Below are positions 1 to 8,466 of a stretch of 64,000 nucleotides of DNA, piece after piece. The notes under the pieces were generated by a model. The model had not been told where the DNA came from. It ran no database searches and worked only from the letters and a program-made list of their open reading frames with translations. The DNA lies in contig BBFE01000006.1 in NCBI GenBank assembly GCA_001313085.1, positions 1 to 64,000 on the forward strand, in the 5' to 3' direction. Numbering within the stretch: the first letter of the stretch is position 1; every line of letters starts with the position of its first letter. The stretch comes from Paenibacillus sp. JCM 18996. GTDB lineage: Bacteria > Bacillota > Bacilli > Paenibacillales > NBRC-103111. The translations under genes and the position numbers were made by a program.

Positions 1-105
1 CATCAATGGAAGGTAGCAGTTTCTTTTTTTGTTCCGGCAATAAAGGGAATGAATTGGATATATGGGCAAATTATAGGAGAGCATTCTGGACGATTTATCT
101 TCTAA
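1..105 (+). CDS. C-terminal fragment of an unknown protein, cut by the window edge
   Basis: Frame 1 is open from the first base to a TAA at 103-105 and gives 34 residues ending GEHSGRFIF. The piece is moderately hydrophobic and I do not recognise it. It lies at the start of a stretch of broken genes, so it could be the true end of an upstream gene or another remnant. No start is visible in the window. Confidence 0.3.
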   Translation, partial: HQWKVAVSFFVPAIKGMNWIYGQIIGEHSGRFIF

Positions 106-367
106 AGGAATGGAATATTCCCTTGATACCTTTCACATTACAACTTTTCCGTTAATAAGCGAATTATTTAATGGGGGGTTCAAAATGGGGTTTATAAGTG
201 TTCTCTTTGTTCTTTTTTGGATTGTTGTTGCTATTCAAGCCATCAATAATAGCGTAAGCCCTTATTTGTGTCTGTTGATGTTATAATGCCCTCAAGGAAT
301 AAAAAAAGGGAATGTATTTGTTGATAGAATAATAATAAAAAAAAGCCGTTTGGGCTGCCGATAATCT

Positions 368-547
368 AAAGTCCGAAAAAAAGCTAATGAAATTGTATCA
401 CAATTCGCACAAGGAAAAGAGTATTTTCAGAGCGCTTCTAATGCTGCCGAAATGGTAAAACCATTACTTCTATATTACGGAGTAGTATCGCTAAGTAGAG
501 GTCTTATGTTATTTCTTAATCCTGAATCAAGAGAAATTAGTTTATAG
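368..547 (+). pseudogene. YaaC-like protein fragment
   Basis: An uninterrupted frame encodes about 59 residues containing FAQGKEYFQSASNAAE, KPLLLYYGVVSLSRGLMLFL and NPESREISL, ending at TAG 545-547. This combination of GKEYF, LLLYYG and RG.M.FLNP resembles the N-terminal part of YaaC-family proteins, whose function is not established and which are several times longer. No start codon with a ribosome binding site is in frame, and the rest of the protein is absent, so I call it a remnant. Family assignment is from memory of the motif. Confidence 0.5.
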
Positions 548-888
548 AAGCCTCATTATTACTGCCCATGCATTTGAATATACCAACACTAATCCTGCAC
601 ATAGAATTGGCGCTGTTCTGTTTGGATTATTGATCTTAATCGTGTTGATGGAAATCTTCCGTCGTTTATTCAGCCAAGCCTTTTTTTAACGGGTTTATCG
701 TTGCAACTGGTTTGTTTCTTAGCTTTGATATTGTAGTATTTCATTGGATATTCAGGCTTCATCGCATTACAAGCGGCGCAGAAGCGAATTATTTGGAGCC
801 TATATTTGTTTGCTTTGGGATAGTGCTAGTATGGCAAGGTATTCGCAGGGAATACAAAGTAAGGTCAACAATAGGAAACGTGATTTAA
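546..888 (+). pseudogene. Small membrane protein, no start found, one frameshift
   Basis: Two overlapping frames join into one protein of about 113 residues. The first part contains HRIGAVLFGLLILIVLMEIF. The second contains FIVATGLFLSFDIVVFHWIF and LEPIFVCFGIVLVWQGIRRE, and stops at TAA 886-888. Three hydrophobic segments suggest a small integral membrane protein. The frames meet at a run of seven T (681-687); six T would restore one frame. I do not recognise the family, and no plausible start is visible because the 5' end runs into the preceding YaaC-like fragment. Confidence 0.4.
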
Positions 889-910
889 ACAAAAAAACGG
901 AGGTTATACA

Positions 911-1054
911 ATGCCACGAACAATTGAATTTGCGGAAGATAAGATGATTCTCCATCTTACTGGCTTAACAAGCGTCGCAGCCTTAAAACGCAATGGATTT
1001 TTACTTAATGAACTACCTCAAATTCTGTTTCTGCCGATACACCACCGGATGTAA
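911..1054 (+). pseudogene. Truncated small gene beginning MPRTIEFAEDK
   Basis: A good ribosome binding site (ACGGAGG, about 8 bases upstream) precedes ATG 911. The first 27 residues (MPRTIEFAEDKMILHLTGL, then TSVAALKR) look like a normal protein start. After about position 991 the sequence becomes the antisense of the 3' end of the convergent lipoprotein gene, and the frame ends by chance at 1052-1054. The gene therefore seems cut off by a deletion or rearrangement at about 991. The full-length family is not identified. Confidence 0.5.
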
Positions 1055-1673
1055 CGGAAATAGGCCACTTACCAAGCGTTGTATTTCCTCCCACATGCCA
1101 GGACCAGCTGACATTACCGTCGGAGTCCGCCTTTTTTTTGTTTCAAGTCCGGCAGCTTTGCTCGGTCCGCTTTTATAATGAACTACTATTGACGCGGATG
1201 CTCCTGGAGCTACTTTCGCTTTAAGTGTTGCAGTTGAATTACGCGGTGCAGGAGATGAAACACTAACGATTTTAACTGCAGCCGGCGTTTCCTCTTTCTT
1301 GGCCGCTTCCAGGGTTGATGTTGGTGCAGGTGCCGTTGTTGATGTTGGTGCCTGTTTTGGTGCGGATATTGGTTCTGACGATGATTTTGGAGAAGGAGTT
1401 TGCTTTATCTCCGTCTGTGATTGATCTTTTTTTGTTTGCTGCAGGATCTTTAGGGGCATCCGAAGGTTGGCTGTTATCCTGTTTGACTCCGGTTTCCTGA
1501 CCTGAATGTGCTTGGGTTTCAGGTTTCTTTTGGTCAGTTGGACTGCTCGGTGTACTCGCCTGCGCAGAAGCCGGCTTTTCGGTTGAAAGAGCAGTTGGTG
1601 TGGTCACAGTGCCGCATGCAGTGAGAGAAAGAGCAATGGCTAAAGAAAGAATGGTTGTACGTAAGATTTTCAT
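1005..1673 (-). CDS. Secreted lipoprotein with a Ser/Thr/Pro/Ala-rich stalk (two frameshifts)
   Basis: The protein starts MKILRTTILSLAIALSLTAC, a lipoprotein signal peptide with lipobox LTAC, so Cys20 should be lipidated and the protein anchored outside the membrane. A long low-complexity linker follows (residues about 25-130, rich in S, T, P, A, K and Q), then a small domain of about 80 residues with VKIVSVSSPAPRNSTATLKA, GASASIVVHYKSG and SWSWHVGGNTTLGKWPISV, an Ig-like or surface-layer-like beta pattern. Frames change at T7 1427-1433 and T8 1132-1139. The stop (TAA, plus-strand 1005-1007) directly abuts the truncated gene. Function unknown; a cell-surface role is inferred. Confidence 0.65.
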
Positions 1674-1894
1674 TTCAGATTAAGACTCCTTTGAAAACAG
1701 TGATCTTTTCTCTCATTTTACACGATATGGGCATGGTAATTTATTGAAAAGTGAGTGGAAAGCAGGAACCACACCGTATATTTAGGCGATACCAACTAAA
1801 AAAATTAGGCTCGTATCCTCATCTTAGCGGCTCCCTGGAGCCCGCTCGTTGATAGAGTTATTATATACAATAAATGGTAAAATGAACATGCCTT

Positions 1895-2122
1895 TTGGAA
1901 TCCTCTCAGCGGCTGGGAATAGGCAAAGAGCTCTTTTCAGCTGTAGTGGAAGGCTTGGTGGAGCTTGGGTTTCAATCAATGCTTATTTGGGTTCTTGAAC
2001 ATAATCCGGCACGTTCCTTTTATGAAGCTCTCGGCGGTAAGCAGCTGAGGAAGCAGACCATTGAGATCGGCGGAGCGATGCTACAGGAGTTTGCTTACGG
2101 GTGGGTAAACATACCTGCATGA
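1895..2122 (+). pseudogene. GNAT acetyltransferase, C-terminal half only
   Basis: The frame encodes the acetyl-CoA binding motif A of GNAT enzymes (SQRLGIGKELFSAVVEGL, matching Q/R-x-x-G-x-G/A), then the beta5/alpha4 segment NPARSFYEALGG and the closing strand EFAYGW. The N-terminal half of a normal 150-170 residue GNAT is missing: upstream codons in the same frame are closed. The TTG at 1895 is the first possible start but has no ribosome binding site, so this is probably a 5'-truncated remnant. Confidence 0.6.
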
Positions 2123-2143
2123 AGCAGAAGGGGATAAGGGACA

Positions 2144-2485
2144 ATGCAATATTTTATCGGCATCGTACCTCCAGAGGAATTTAAGGAAAAGATCGCCGGC
2201 TTCCAAAATTTATGATTTACACAAGAAAATGGTGGAGGCTGTTTCCCGCCTGTGGAAGAGATCGGGAAATATTTTGAACTTGAAAACTATACACCGCATT
2301 TGACTCTTGGTCAAACCCATTTCGGGATGATTTCCGAAGAACTCCAAGAAATGGCGCAAAAAAGCAGAAAGCGAGTTAACACCTAATCCGGCCTTCGAGG
2401 CTCCTATGTAAGAGTGTATCAAGAGATTGAAGCTGATAGATATGTAAAATACAAAGATATTCAACTAAAAAAAATAGAACGTTTC
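2144..2485 (+). pseudogene. 2'-5' RNA ligase-like (2H phosphoesterase), internally deleted
   Basis: ATG 2144 opens MQYFIGIVPPEEFKEKIAGF, the usual start of this family. The sequence then jumps to DLHKKMVEAVS and, after a frameshift, EEIGKYFELENYTPHLTLGQ and YVRVYQEIEADRYVKYKDIQ. HLTLGQ is the second His-x-Thr motif. The first His-x-Thr motif and roughly 80 residues around it are absent, so the gene carries an internal deletion near 2213 and cannot be catalytically complete. Further frame changes occur around 2248, 2360 and 2403. The end is approximate; the frame continues open but unlike the family. Confidence 0.6.
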
Positions 2486-2587
2486 GATCTGTCCATATGC
2501 GACTGCAGGTGTGTACTTTCTGATGCTTATTTTCACGCTCGTCCGGGTATTAATATTACATACACATTGCGGGGAGGTTTTTTTTAT

Positions 2588-2745
2588 ATGAAAATAATCG
2601 TTACAGCCGCCGAGGCGCAGGAAAAAAAGGCATCTGGCCGCAGGTCATGCGGATGTTCGGAAGGGACGAGAATGAGGACATCTGGCCGAAAGAGGAATTC
2701 ATTCTCACGGAAGACCAGGCGAGGGAATTAAAGTTGATCCAATAA
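2588..2745 (+). CDS. Small acidic protein of about 51 residues (one frameshift)
   Basis: A GGGAGG ribosome binding site precedes ATG 2588. Removing one base from the A7 run in the codons for QEK (about 2621-2627) gives MKIIVTAAEAQEKGIWPQVM, then RMFGRDENEDIWPKEEFILT and EDQARELKLIQ before TAA 2743-2745. The protein is small, acidic and soluble. I recall similar short proteins in Paenibacillus but know no function. It is embedded among remnants, yet its own start and stop look intact. Confidence 0.5.
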
Positions 2746-3213
2746 AGCAGAGAGGCGCGGGATTTCCCTCCAGAACGCAACGGTTGAAAAAAAGGTCTGG
2801 AAGGCGTGATCGCAAAACGTGCAGATTCTCGTATTCGGTCGGAACGCGTTCTGCAGACTGGATCAAGCTGAAAAAACAAGTTTGAGATCGATGCTGTCAT
2901 CCTGGCTACCGGCAAGAGCCGATTTTGCTTGATCATCGGATTACATTTTCCTACGGTTGCCAATAAGCAAGTGGCCCGTAGTGAGCGGGGGCATAACAGA
3001 GCGGGATCAGGAGGACTTGATCCAGGCGGCAAGCCCGTTTCTCTCACTTCGTGACAAGAGTACCAGTGGCTGAAGCCTCTTCTTTGCTGCACAATCGAAT
3101 ATTCGGATCACAACGAAATGCATCAATTGAGCGGAACCAGATTTAAAGGAATTCTTTCGGACAAGGATCCGAAGGACTGCAGGTGGGGTGAGCAGGTTAC
3201 TGTTAAAACGTAA
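2746..3213 (+). pseudogene. ATP-dependent DNA ligase, C-terminal remnant
   Basis: Pieces in different frames match the end of a LigD-type ATP-dependent DNA ligase: LEGVIAKRADSR (nucleotidyltransferase motif IV, EGV-x-x-K), DWIKLKK (motif V), DAVILATGKSR, and an OB-fold tail with GTRFKGILSDKDPKDCRWGE. The catalytic Lys motif and all upstream domains are missing, and there are at least four frame changes and stops in under 500 bases. More damage per length than in the housekeeping genes of this window supports real decay of an end-joining ligase gene. Confidence 0.6.
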
Positions 3214-3368
3214 AGGAACACGGTTAATATCATTTTTTTGGTTGTTTAGACCCCTTCCCTTTTGGTTTAGATAAGAATTATCACCTATGAACGAATGGTA
3301 TGTTATGTTAAAATATAGGAAATAGGTACCAGATGTTCCTTGTCGGAGCGGATAGAGGAGTGATGAGG

Positions 3369-3797
3369 ATGGCGCTGCAGAAGGAGATCCGGGTTGCGAA
3401 TTGCCTCAGTGCGGTCATGTATATCAGAAAAAAATATAAGCAACCTTTGCCAATCCTGCATTTCTGAGCGGCAGGAACAGCTTGCGGCTTGTCACCGTTT
3501 TTTTGAGATCGAACCGAAAAGCGACGATAGCGGAACTAAGCGGGAATACTGCTATATCTTCCAAGCAAATTTTTTGCTTTTCTCAAAGAAGGCAGGCTGA
3601 TATTATCGGATTACCCCAATTTAAGCTATCCTTGCGACAGCTGCGGAGCCGGGATTCGCAGTCATAAGCTCTGTTCTTCCTGCTCGTTGCGATTGTCCAA
3701 AGAAATACGCAAGCTGCAGCATTCGGATCGCAGCAAAGAGCTGGCGTCTTCGAACACAAGAATAGGATTTCAGATTGGAGACAGATTAACTAAATAA
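3369..3797 (+). CDS. yvyF: YvyF-like flagellar operon protein (TIGR03826 type), four frameshifts
   Basis: After joining frames the protein has an N-terminal Cys pair (NCPQCGHVY) and then NLCQSC, a helical part (AACHRFLRSNRKATIAELSG, AISSKQIFAFLKEGRLIL), and a second zinc-ribbon-like pair (YPCDSCGAGIR, LCSSCSLRLSKEIRKL). This is the layout of the small flagellar-operon protein YvyF. ATG 3369 is preceded by GAGGAG at a sensible distance. Frame changes sit at CC about 3401, A7 about 3430, T7 3499-3505 and T6 about 3570-3575. The family usually sits with flgM and flgK; here none of them is present, so the gene is isolated from its normal partners. Confidence 0.65.
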
Positions 3798-3920
3798 AAC
3801 GCATAAATATTTCATAATTTTGTAACAAAATAGTCACTTTCTTGCCATGAAATGGATTTCTTACGGAGTCAATCCTTTTGTACAATAGAAAAGTGATTAC
3901 ATAACAGGGGGATTTCCGAC

Positions 3921-4307
3921 ATGTATAAATGGGCTTTGTTTGCACTATTGATCGTCTCAGGGGCATTGGGATTGGGCGTTCTTTTTTTGAAGAAATCTCG
4001 GTTCGGCAAGCCGCGGCGGCTGCGGAGAAAGCTTCGGGGCCAACGGTGAAAGTGGTTGCGACCAACTTCCAGTTCGACAAACCGGAATATACGGCCAAAG
4101 CCGGTGAAAAAAACCAAAATCTCCTTTAACTCCAAAGAGGGCGCGCACGGACTTCATATTACCGGCGAAGGCGGCGTCGACATTAAACTTGATAAACAAA
4201 CGACATCAGCCGATGTCACTTTGAAACCAGGCAAATATAATATGGAATGCAACATCCCATGCGGATCCGGGCATGCGAATATGAAAGCCGTATTGGTTGT
4301 ATCCTAA
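3921..4307 (+). CDS. Membrane-anchored cupredoxin with a CuA-type motif (two frameshifts)
   Basis: ATG 3921 follows GGGGGATTT. One N-terminal hydrophobic helix (MYKWALFALLIVSGALGLGV) anchors an outside beta-barrel domain with KVVATNFQFDKPEYTAKAGE, SKEGAHGLHITGEGGVDIKL and GKYNMECNIPC-GSGHANM. His in AHGLH plus C-x3-C-x3-H-x2-M reproduces the ligand set of the binuclear CuA site of cytochrome oxidase subunit II, but no second transmembrane helix and no oxidase genes are nearby. It may be a stand-alone electron carrier or copper chaperone. Frames change at T7 3984-3990 and A7 4105-4111. A terminator follows, so it is probably monocistronic. Confidence 0.75.
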
Positions 4308-4312
4308 AGAGA

Positions 4313-4337
4313 GGGGGGCGAAAGCTCCCTTTTTTTT
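4313..4337 (+). terminator. Rho-independent terminator after the cupredoxin gene
   Basis: A G-rich arm, a GAAA tetraloop and GCTCCC are followed by eight T. The stem has one mismatch as read, possibly a base-call effect in the G run. Confidence 0.6.
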
Positions 4338-4397
4338 GTCTTTATGGTTGTGCGGTTTGATTTATACAAATTGGATAATTGATCGGGGTGGAGCGGA

Positions 4398-5736
4398 ATG
4401 AGAACAGTTGACCTGATACAAAAGAAGAGGGACGGGGAAGAGCTGTCCACCGAAGAAATCGTTTATTTGGTGGACGGGTATACGAGCGGCAGGATTCCGG
4501 ACTACCAGATTTCCGCTTGGGCGATGGCCGTTTTCTTTAAAGGAATGTCGGCGCGGGAAACCGCGGATTTGACAATGGCCATGGCCCGCTCCGGCGACCA
4601 GATGGATTTAAGCTCCATCTCCGGCATTAAGGTGGATAAGCACAGTACAGGAGGAGTGGGGGACACGACTACTTTGGTACTGGCGCCTTTGGTGGCCGCA
4701 GCCGGAGTGCCCGTTGCCAAAATGTCGGGCAGGGGGCTCGGCCATACCGGCGGCACGATCGATAAGCTGGAATCGATCGAAGGTTTTTTTTCCGTGGAGC
4801 GAACCAGGGAGCAATTTATTGAACAGGTGAATACTGTAGGTGCAGCGGTCATCAGCCAGTCCGGGAACATTACACCTGCCGACAAGAAACTGTACAGTCT
4901 GCGCGATGTTACGGCTACGGTCAACTCCATCCCGCTCATTGCGAGCTCGATTATGAGCAAGAAAATCGCTTCGGGTGCAGATGCCATCGTACTGGATGTG
5001 AAGACAGGGGACGGAGCTTTCATGAAATCGCTGGACGATTCCATCGAGCTGGCGAAAGCATGGTCTCCATCGGAGAGCAGGTTGGAAGAGAGACGATAGC
5101 GGTTATCACCGATATGGATGAGCCTCTGGGCGCTGCGGTAGGCAACGCGCTGGAGGTGCGGGAGGCGGTGGAAACGCTGAGAGGCCGCGGATCCAAAGAT
5201 TTGGAGGAGCTGTGTCTCGACCTCGGCGGCTACATGCTGATGCTGGGAAGAAAAGCCGAGTCCATTGAGCAGGGCAGAATTGTGTTGAAAAAGCTGATCG
5301 AAAGCGGAGATGCATTCGAGAAGCTCAAGCAAATAGTCAAGGCACAGGGAGGCAATCCAGACGTGATAGAACATCCGGAGAAGCTTCCGGCCGCGAGAAG
5401 AATCCTGACCGTAGAATCGGCTGACGAAGGGTATGTCTCCCGGATTGCCGCCGAATCTATCGGTGCAGCGGCGATGATGCTTGGTGCCGGAAGAGCCACC
5501 AAAGACGCTGAGATCGATCTGCCGTAGGGCTGGTGCTCCGCAAGAAAACCGGCGATGCCGTCGGCAAGGGAGAAGCGCTGGCTGACCTGCATGTAAACGA
5601 AGCGGATGAAGCTCTTCTTCAGCAGGTCATTGGGCGGGTGCGGGAAGCGTTCCAAATTACGGAGGAGAAGCCCACTTTCATTCCCCCGCTTGTTTACGCC
5701 GTCGTGACCAGGCATGGAGTCCAGCGAAAAGGTTAA
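4398..5736 (+). CDS. pdp: Pyrimidine-nucleoside phosphorylase (two frameshifts)
   Basis: Phosphorolysis of uridine, thymidine and deoxyuridine for nucleoside salvage in the cytoplasm. The protein begins [20 protein letters not shown] and carries the family signature [20 protein letters not shown], the phosphate-binding [13 protein letters not shown] and [12 protein letters not shown]. Length near 440 residues is normal for the family. Frames change near 5061 (one base lost before ATGGTCTCC) and near 5524 (one G lost in CTGCC-GTAGGG). A GGAG ribosome binding site precedes ATG 4398. In relatives it follows drm/punA and precedes dacF, as here, apart from a small gene between. Confidence 0.9.
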
Positions 5737-5921
5737 TAAGCGTCCTGTCGGAGGTTGTCCCAAAAGCGAGAATAATGCGCTGGAGGGGCAGTCTTTTTTT
5801 TATGAGCGAAATGTGCTTCTACTAGATACAGTTCGTCCATACCTCTCTCAATCTGTGGAATAGAGTATAACAGGGAAACCAAAATTTCCCCAGCAGATGG
5901 TCGAAGGAGGTGAATACCGAT

Positions 5922-6158
5922 ATGTGCACGATTCCTCGTTCTGCCGATGTGGTAACAATTACTACCGTAAGGAATCCTTTTACAGGACTGCTTACTATTG
6001 CATCATTTTGCGTGATCGGAAGAGCCTGCCCCTGCAGACGCCTCTTATTTATCGGAGGCCGTGTCAGCCGGGCCAGAAGATGCCTTCTGAGACACGGTTT
6101 TGTACTGGTGTCGGTTTCCGGAAACGTTTTGGTGTTTAAACGTTCTCGCTGCTGCTGA
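5922..6158 (+). CDS. Unrecognised 78-residue Cys/Arg-rich small protein
   Basis: An almost ideal ribosome binding site (GAAGGAGGTG, nine bases before ATG 5922) starts an intact frame that ends just before a strong terminator. The protein is hydrophobic in the middle (NPFTGLLTIASFCVIG), then basic and Cys-rich (RACPCRRLLFIGGRVSRARR, FKRSRCC at the end); seven Cys in all. It has no homology I recognise. It sits between pdp and dacF with its own terminator, so it is an independent unit. It may be a small membrane-associated or antimicrobial-like peptide, but that is a guess. The strong signals at both ends are the main support for translation. Confidence 0.5.
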   Translation: MCTIPRSADVVTITTVRNPFTGLLTIASFCVIGRACPCRRLLFIGGRVSRARRCLLRHGFVLVSVSGNVLVFKRSRCC

Positions 6159-6164
6159 TGCCAG

Positions 6165-6203
6165 AGCCCCGATCGGAAGTAAGTTCCGGCGGGGCTTTTT
6201 TTT
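6165..6203 (+). terminator. Strong rho-independent terminator upstream of dacF
   Basis: AGCCCCG and CGGGGCT pair, with further pairing of CGGAA and TTCCG inside, followed by eight T. It separates the small Cys-rich gene from dacF. Confidence 0.8.
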
Positions 6204-6317
6204 CTTTTTTCCATGTGCTGGAATATTCTTTCCCAAATCGGTCAACAATGGATAGCAGTCATGGTCATTGGCAGATTGAACATTTTCTATGGGGATAGAT
6301 TAGGAGGTACATACGAC

Positions 6318-7560
6318 ATGTTGAACAAATTGTGGAAAACGGTGCTCATTTTGCAAATGGTATTGATGCTTGCGCTTCCTTCCATCTCGGCTGCCGAAGA
6401 AGGTAAAGCGAAGGAAGAGAAGAAAGCCGCTCCTGCGGTGGATCTTGCTCCGAACGCGCAATCCGCCGTGCTGATGGATGCCGACACAGGCACGGTCATG
6501 TTCGAAAAGAACAAAGACGCGAAGCTGCCGCCCGCCAGCATTACCAAAATTATGACTATGCTGCTCATTATGGAGGCGCTGGACCAAGGCAAGCTGAAAA
6601 TGGACGAAAAGGTCCGCACAAGCGAGTATGCCGCATCCATGGGGGATCCCAGATTTTCCTCGAGCCCGGGGAAGAGATGACGGTTCAGGATATGCTGAAA
6701 GGGATTGCGATGGCGTCCGGCAATGACGCGTCCGTCGCAATGGCCGAGAAGCTTGCCGGTTCTGAAGAGGCTTTCGTTCAGATGATGAACGAGCGGGCCA
6801 AGCAGCTGGGAATGAAGAATACGCATTTTCTAAATCCGAACGGGCTGCCTGTCGAGAACCACTATACTACGGCCCAGGACATCGCCATCATGTCGAGAGA
6901 GCTGCTGAAGCATGGCAGTGTGACCCAATTTACGGGAACTTATCAAGACTATTTGCGCAAAGACACGACCAAGCCTTTTTTGGCTTGTGAACACGAATAA
7001 GCTGGTGCGTTTCTACACTGGTGCGGACGGTTTGAAGACCGGATATACGAGCGAAGCGAAGTTTTGCCTGTCGGCGACCGCCAAACGGGAGAATCTCCGT
7101 GTCGTGGCTGTGGTGTTGGGAGAACCGAACACGAAAACGAGAAACGCGGAAGTGACCAAGCTTTTTTTTGATTACGCGTTCTCCCAATATACAAACCAGC
7201 CGATTTTCAAAGAAGGCGACAGCCTGGGCAGCTTTAAGGTGAGCAAAGGGTCCGTCGCGGAGGTTCCTTTGACCGCCAAGCACCAGATCAGCGTCCTTAT
7301 GAAAAAAAGGAGACGCCAGAGACGGGCTGCGCCACGAAGTGGTGATCGACGATAAATTGAAGGCGCCTATTGCGGCCGGACAACCTATCGGCAAAATCAT
7401 CGTCTACAAAGGCGACCAGAAGCTGTCCGAGTTTCCTGTGGAATCCCCGGTGGAAGTGAAGAAGGCGGGCTTGTGGACGCTGATGAAACGGACGGCGGCT
7501 CATATTTTTTTTCATAAAATAAAATTCGCTCCTGTCAAAAAATTAGCGGATCCCTTCTAG
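6318..7560 (+). CDS. dacF: D-alanyl-D-alanine carboxypeptidase DacF (three frameshifts)
   Basis: A penicillin-binding protein that trims peptidoglycan side chains in the forespore, controlling cortex cross-linking. It shows a signal peptide (LNKLWKTVLILQMVLMLALP), the three active-site motifs in order, Ser-x-x-Lys in PPASITKIMTMLLI, SGN in MASGNDASVAMAE and KTG in GADGLKTGYTSEAK, and a C-terminal beta domain plus amphipathic membrane anchor (KAGLWTLMKRTAAHI). TAGGAGGT lies before ATG 6318. Frame changes: G5 at 6641-6645 (six expected), T6 6976-6981 (five expected), A7 7302-7308 (six expected). Directly upstream of the spoIIA operon, as in Bacillus. Confidence 0.9.
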
Positions 7561-7593
7561 TTATAGCGCTTTTCTTCTAGTTTTGTCGGGAGG

Positions 7594-7621
7594 GCAGGAT
7601 TCCACTTCGAAGTGTAGAAAT
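7594..7621 (+). promoter_or_regulatory. Candidate sigma-H promoter for spoIIAA-spoIIAB-sigF
   Basis: GCAGGATT fits the sigma-H -35 consensus (R-n-AGGA-w-w) and GTAGAAAT, 12 bases later, resembles the -10 (R-n-n-GAAT). Its place in the 94-base gap between dacF and spoIIAA matches the known sigma-H control of spoIIA in Bacillus. If one A of AAA is an over-call, the -10 would be exact. Confidence 0.5.
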
Positions 7622-7654
7622 CTATGTTCAAGACTGGAGAAGGAGTGTGCATAG

Positions 7655-8011
7655 ATGGGTCTGCAAATCGAAATGGAGCACGCGCGCAAAGCGTTGATCG
7701 TCAGGCTGAAGGGCGAGCTTGATCACCATACCGCCGAATTTGTGAAAGCACGCATGGAAGAGGCCATTGAAAAAAGGGGAACACAGCAACATTGTCCTCA
7801 GCATGAAGGACCTCTCTTTTATGGACAGCTCCGGATTGGGAGTCATTCTGGGAAGGTACAAGCAAATCAGCCAAAAAAAGGCGGCAAAATGGTTGTCTGC
7901 GACGTGCATCCCTCAGTGTACCGTTTGTTCGAAATGTCGGGCATGTTCAAAATATTGTCTATTCAAGAAAACGAGAGATCCGCGGTCTCCAGTCTGGAGG
8001 TCGTATCATGA
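7655..8011 (+). CDS. spoIIAA: Anti-anti-sigma factor SpoIIAA (two compensating frameshifts)
   Basis: STAS-domain protein that, when unphosphorylated, pulls SpoIIAB off sigma-F in the forespore. The true product reads [20 protein letters not shown], then [20 protein letters not shown] with the phosphorylatable Ser in DSSGLG, and [20 protein letters not shown]. The raw frame is open end to end, but residues from about 39 to 74 are garbage because of two errors that cancel: A6 7770-7775 (five expected) and A7 around 7871-7877 (five expected). GAGAAGGAG lies upstream of ATG 7655. It overlaps spoIIAB by four bases (ATGA). Confidence 0.9.
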   Translation: MGLQIEMEHARKALIVRLKGELDHHTAEFVKARMEEAIEKRGTQQHCPQHEGPLFYGQLRIGSHSGKVQANQPKKGGKMVVCDVHPSVYRLFEMSGMFKILSIQENERSAVSSLEVVS

Positions 8012-8455
8012 GTGGACACAACCACATGACTCTGCAGTTCGCCAGCCGGTCGGAGAACGAATCGTTCGCACGGGTGACGGTCGCCGCCTTTGTCTCCCAA
8101 TTGGATCCGACTATGGAAGAGCTCACCGATATAAAAAACGGTCATTTCGGAAGCCGTTACGAATGCGATCATTCATGGCTACGACAACCGGGCCGACGGC
8201 GTGGTCACCATTTCGGCGGAAATCGACGGAGACCTGATCGTGCTATCGGTGGAAGACCGGGGAGCGGGAATTGAAGATGTGGAACAGGCCAAGGAGCCGC
8301 TTTATACTTCAAAGCCCGAGTTGGAAAGATCGGGAATGGGATTTACGATTATGGAGAATTTCATGGACGAGGTCCAGGTGGCCAGCGAGCCGGGCAAGGG
8401 CACCAAAGTGATGATGAGAAAGAGAATTGAATCGAAATCAGCGTTATTCAATTAG
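8008..8455 (+). CDS. spoIIAB: Anti-sigma-F factor and SpoIIAA kinase SpoIIAB (one frameshift)
   Basis: GHKL-fold serine kinase that holds sigma-F inactive and phosphorylates SpoIIAA. Motifs are the N-box region ([14 protein letters not shown], recovered after correcting A6 8133-8138 to five A), the G1 box [20 protein letters not shown] and the G2 box [17 protein letters not shown]. The protein starts [20 protein letters not shown] and is about 148 residues, normal for the family. Start overlaps the spoIIAA stop, implying translational coupling. Confidence 0.9.
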
Positions 8456-8466
8456 GGGTCGATGCT

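Noticed and set aside
185..286. 33-residue hydrophobic frame after a G-run (MGFISVLFVLFWIVVAIQ)
   Set aside because: Short, in a region of decayed genes, and the G-run is not a clear ribosome binding site; it could be a real peptide but I cannot support it.
4502..5374. Long minus-strand frame of 290 residues opposite pdp
   Set aside because: It lies wholly antisense to pdp, has no ribosome binding site and no recognisable motif; a codon-bias shadow.
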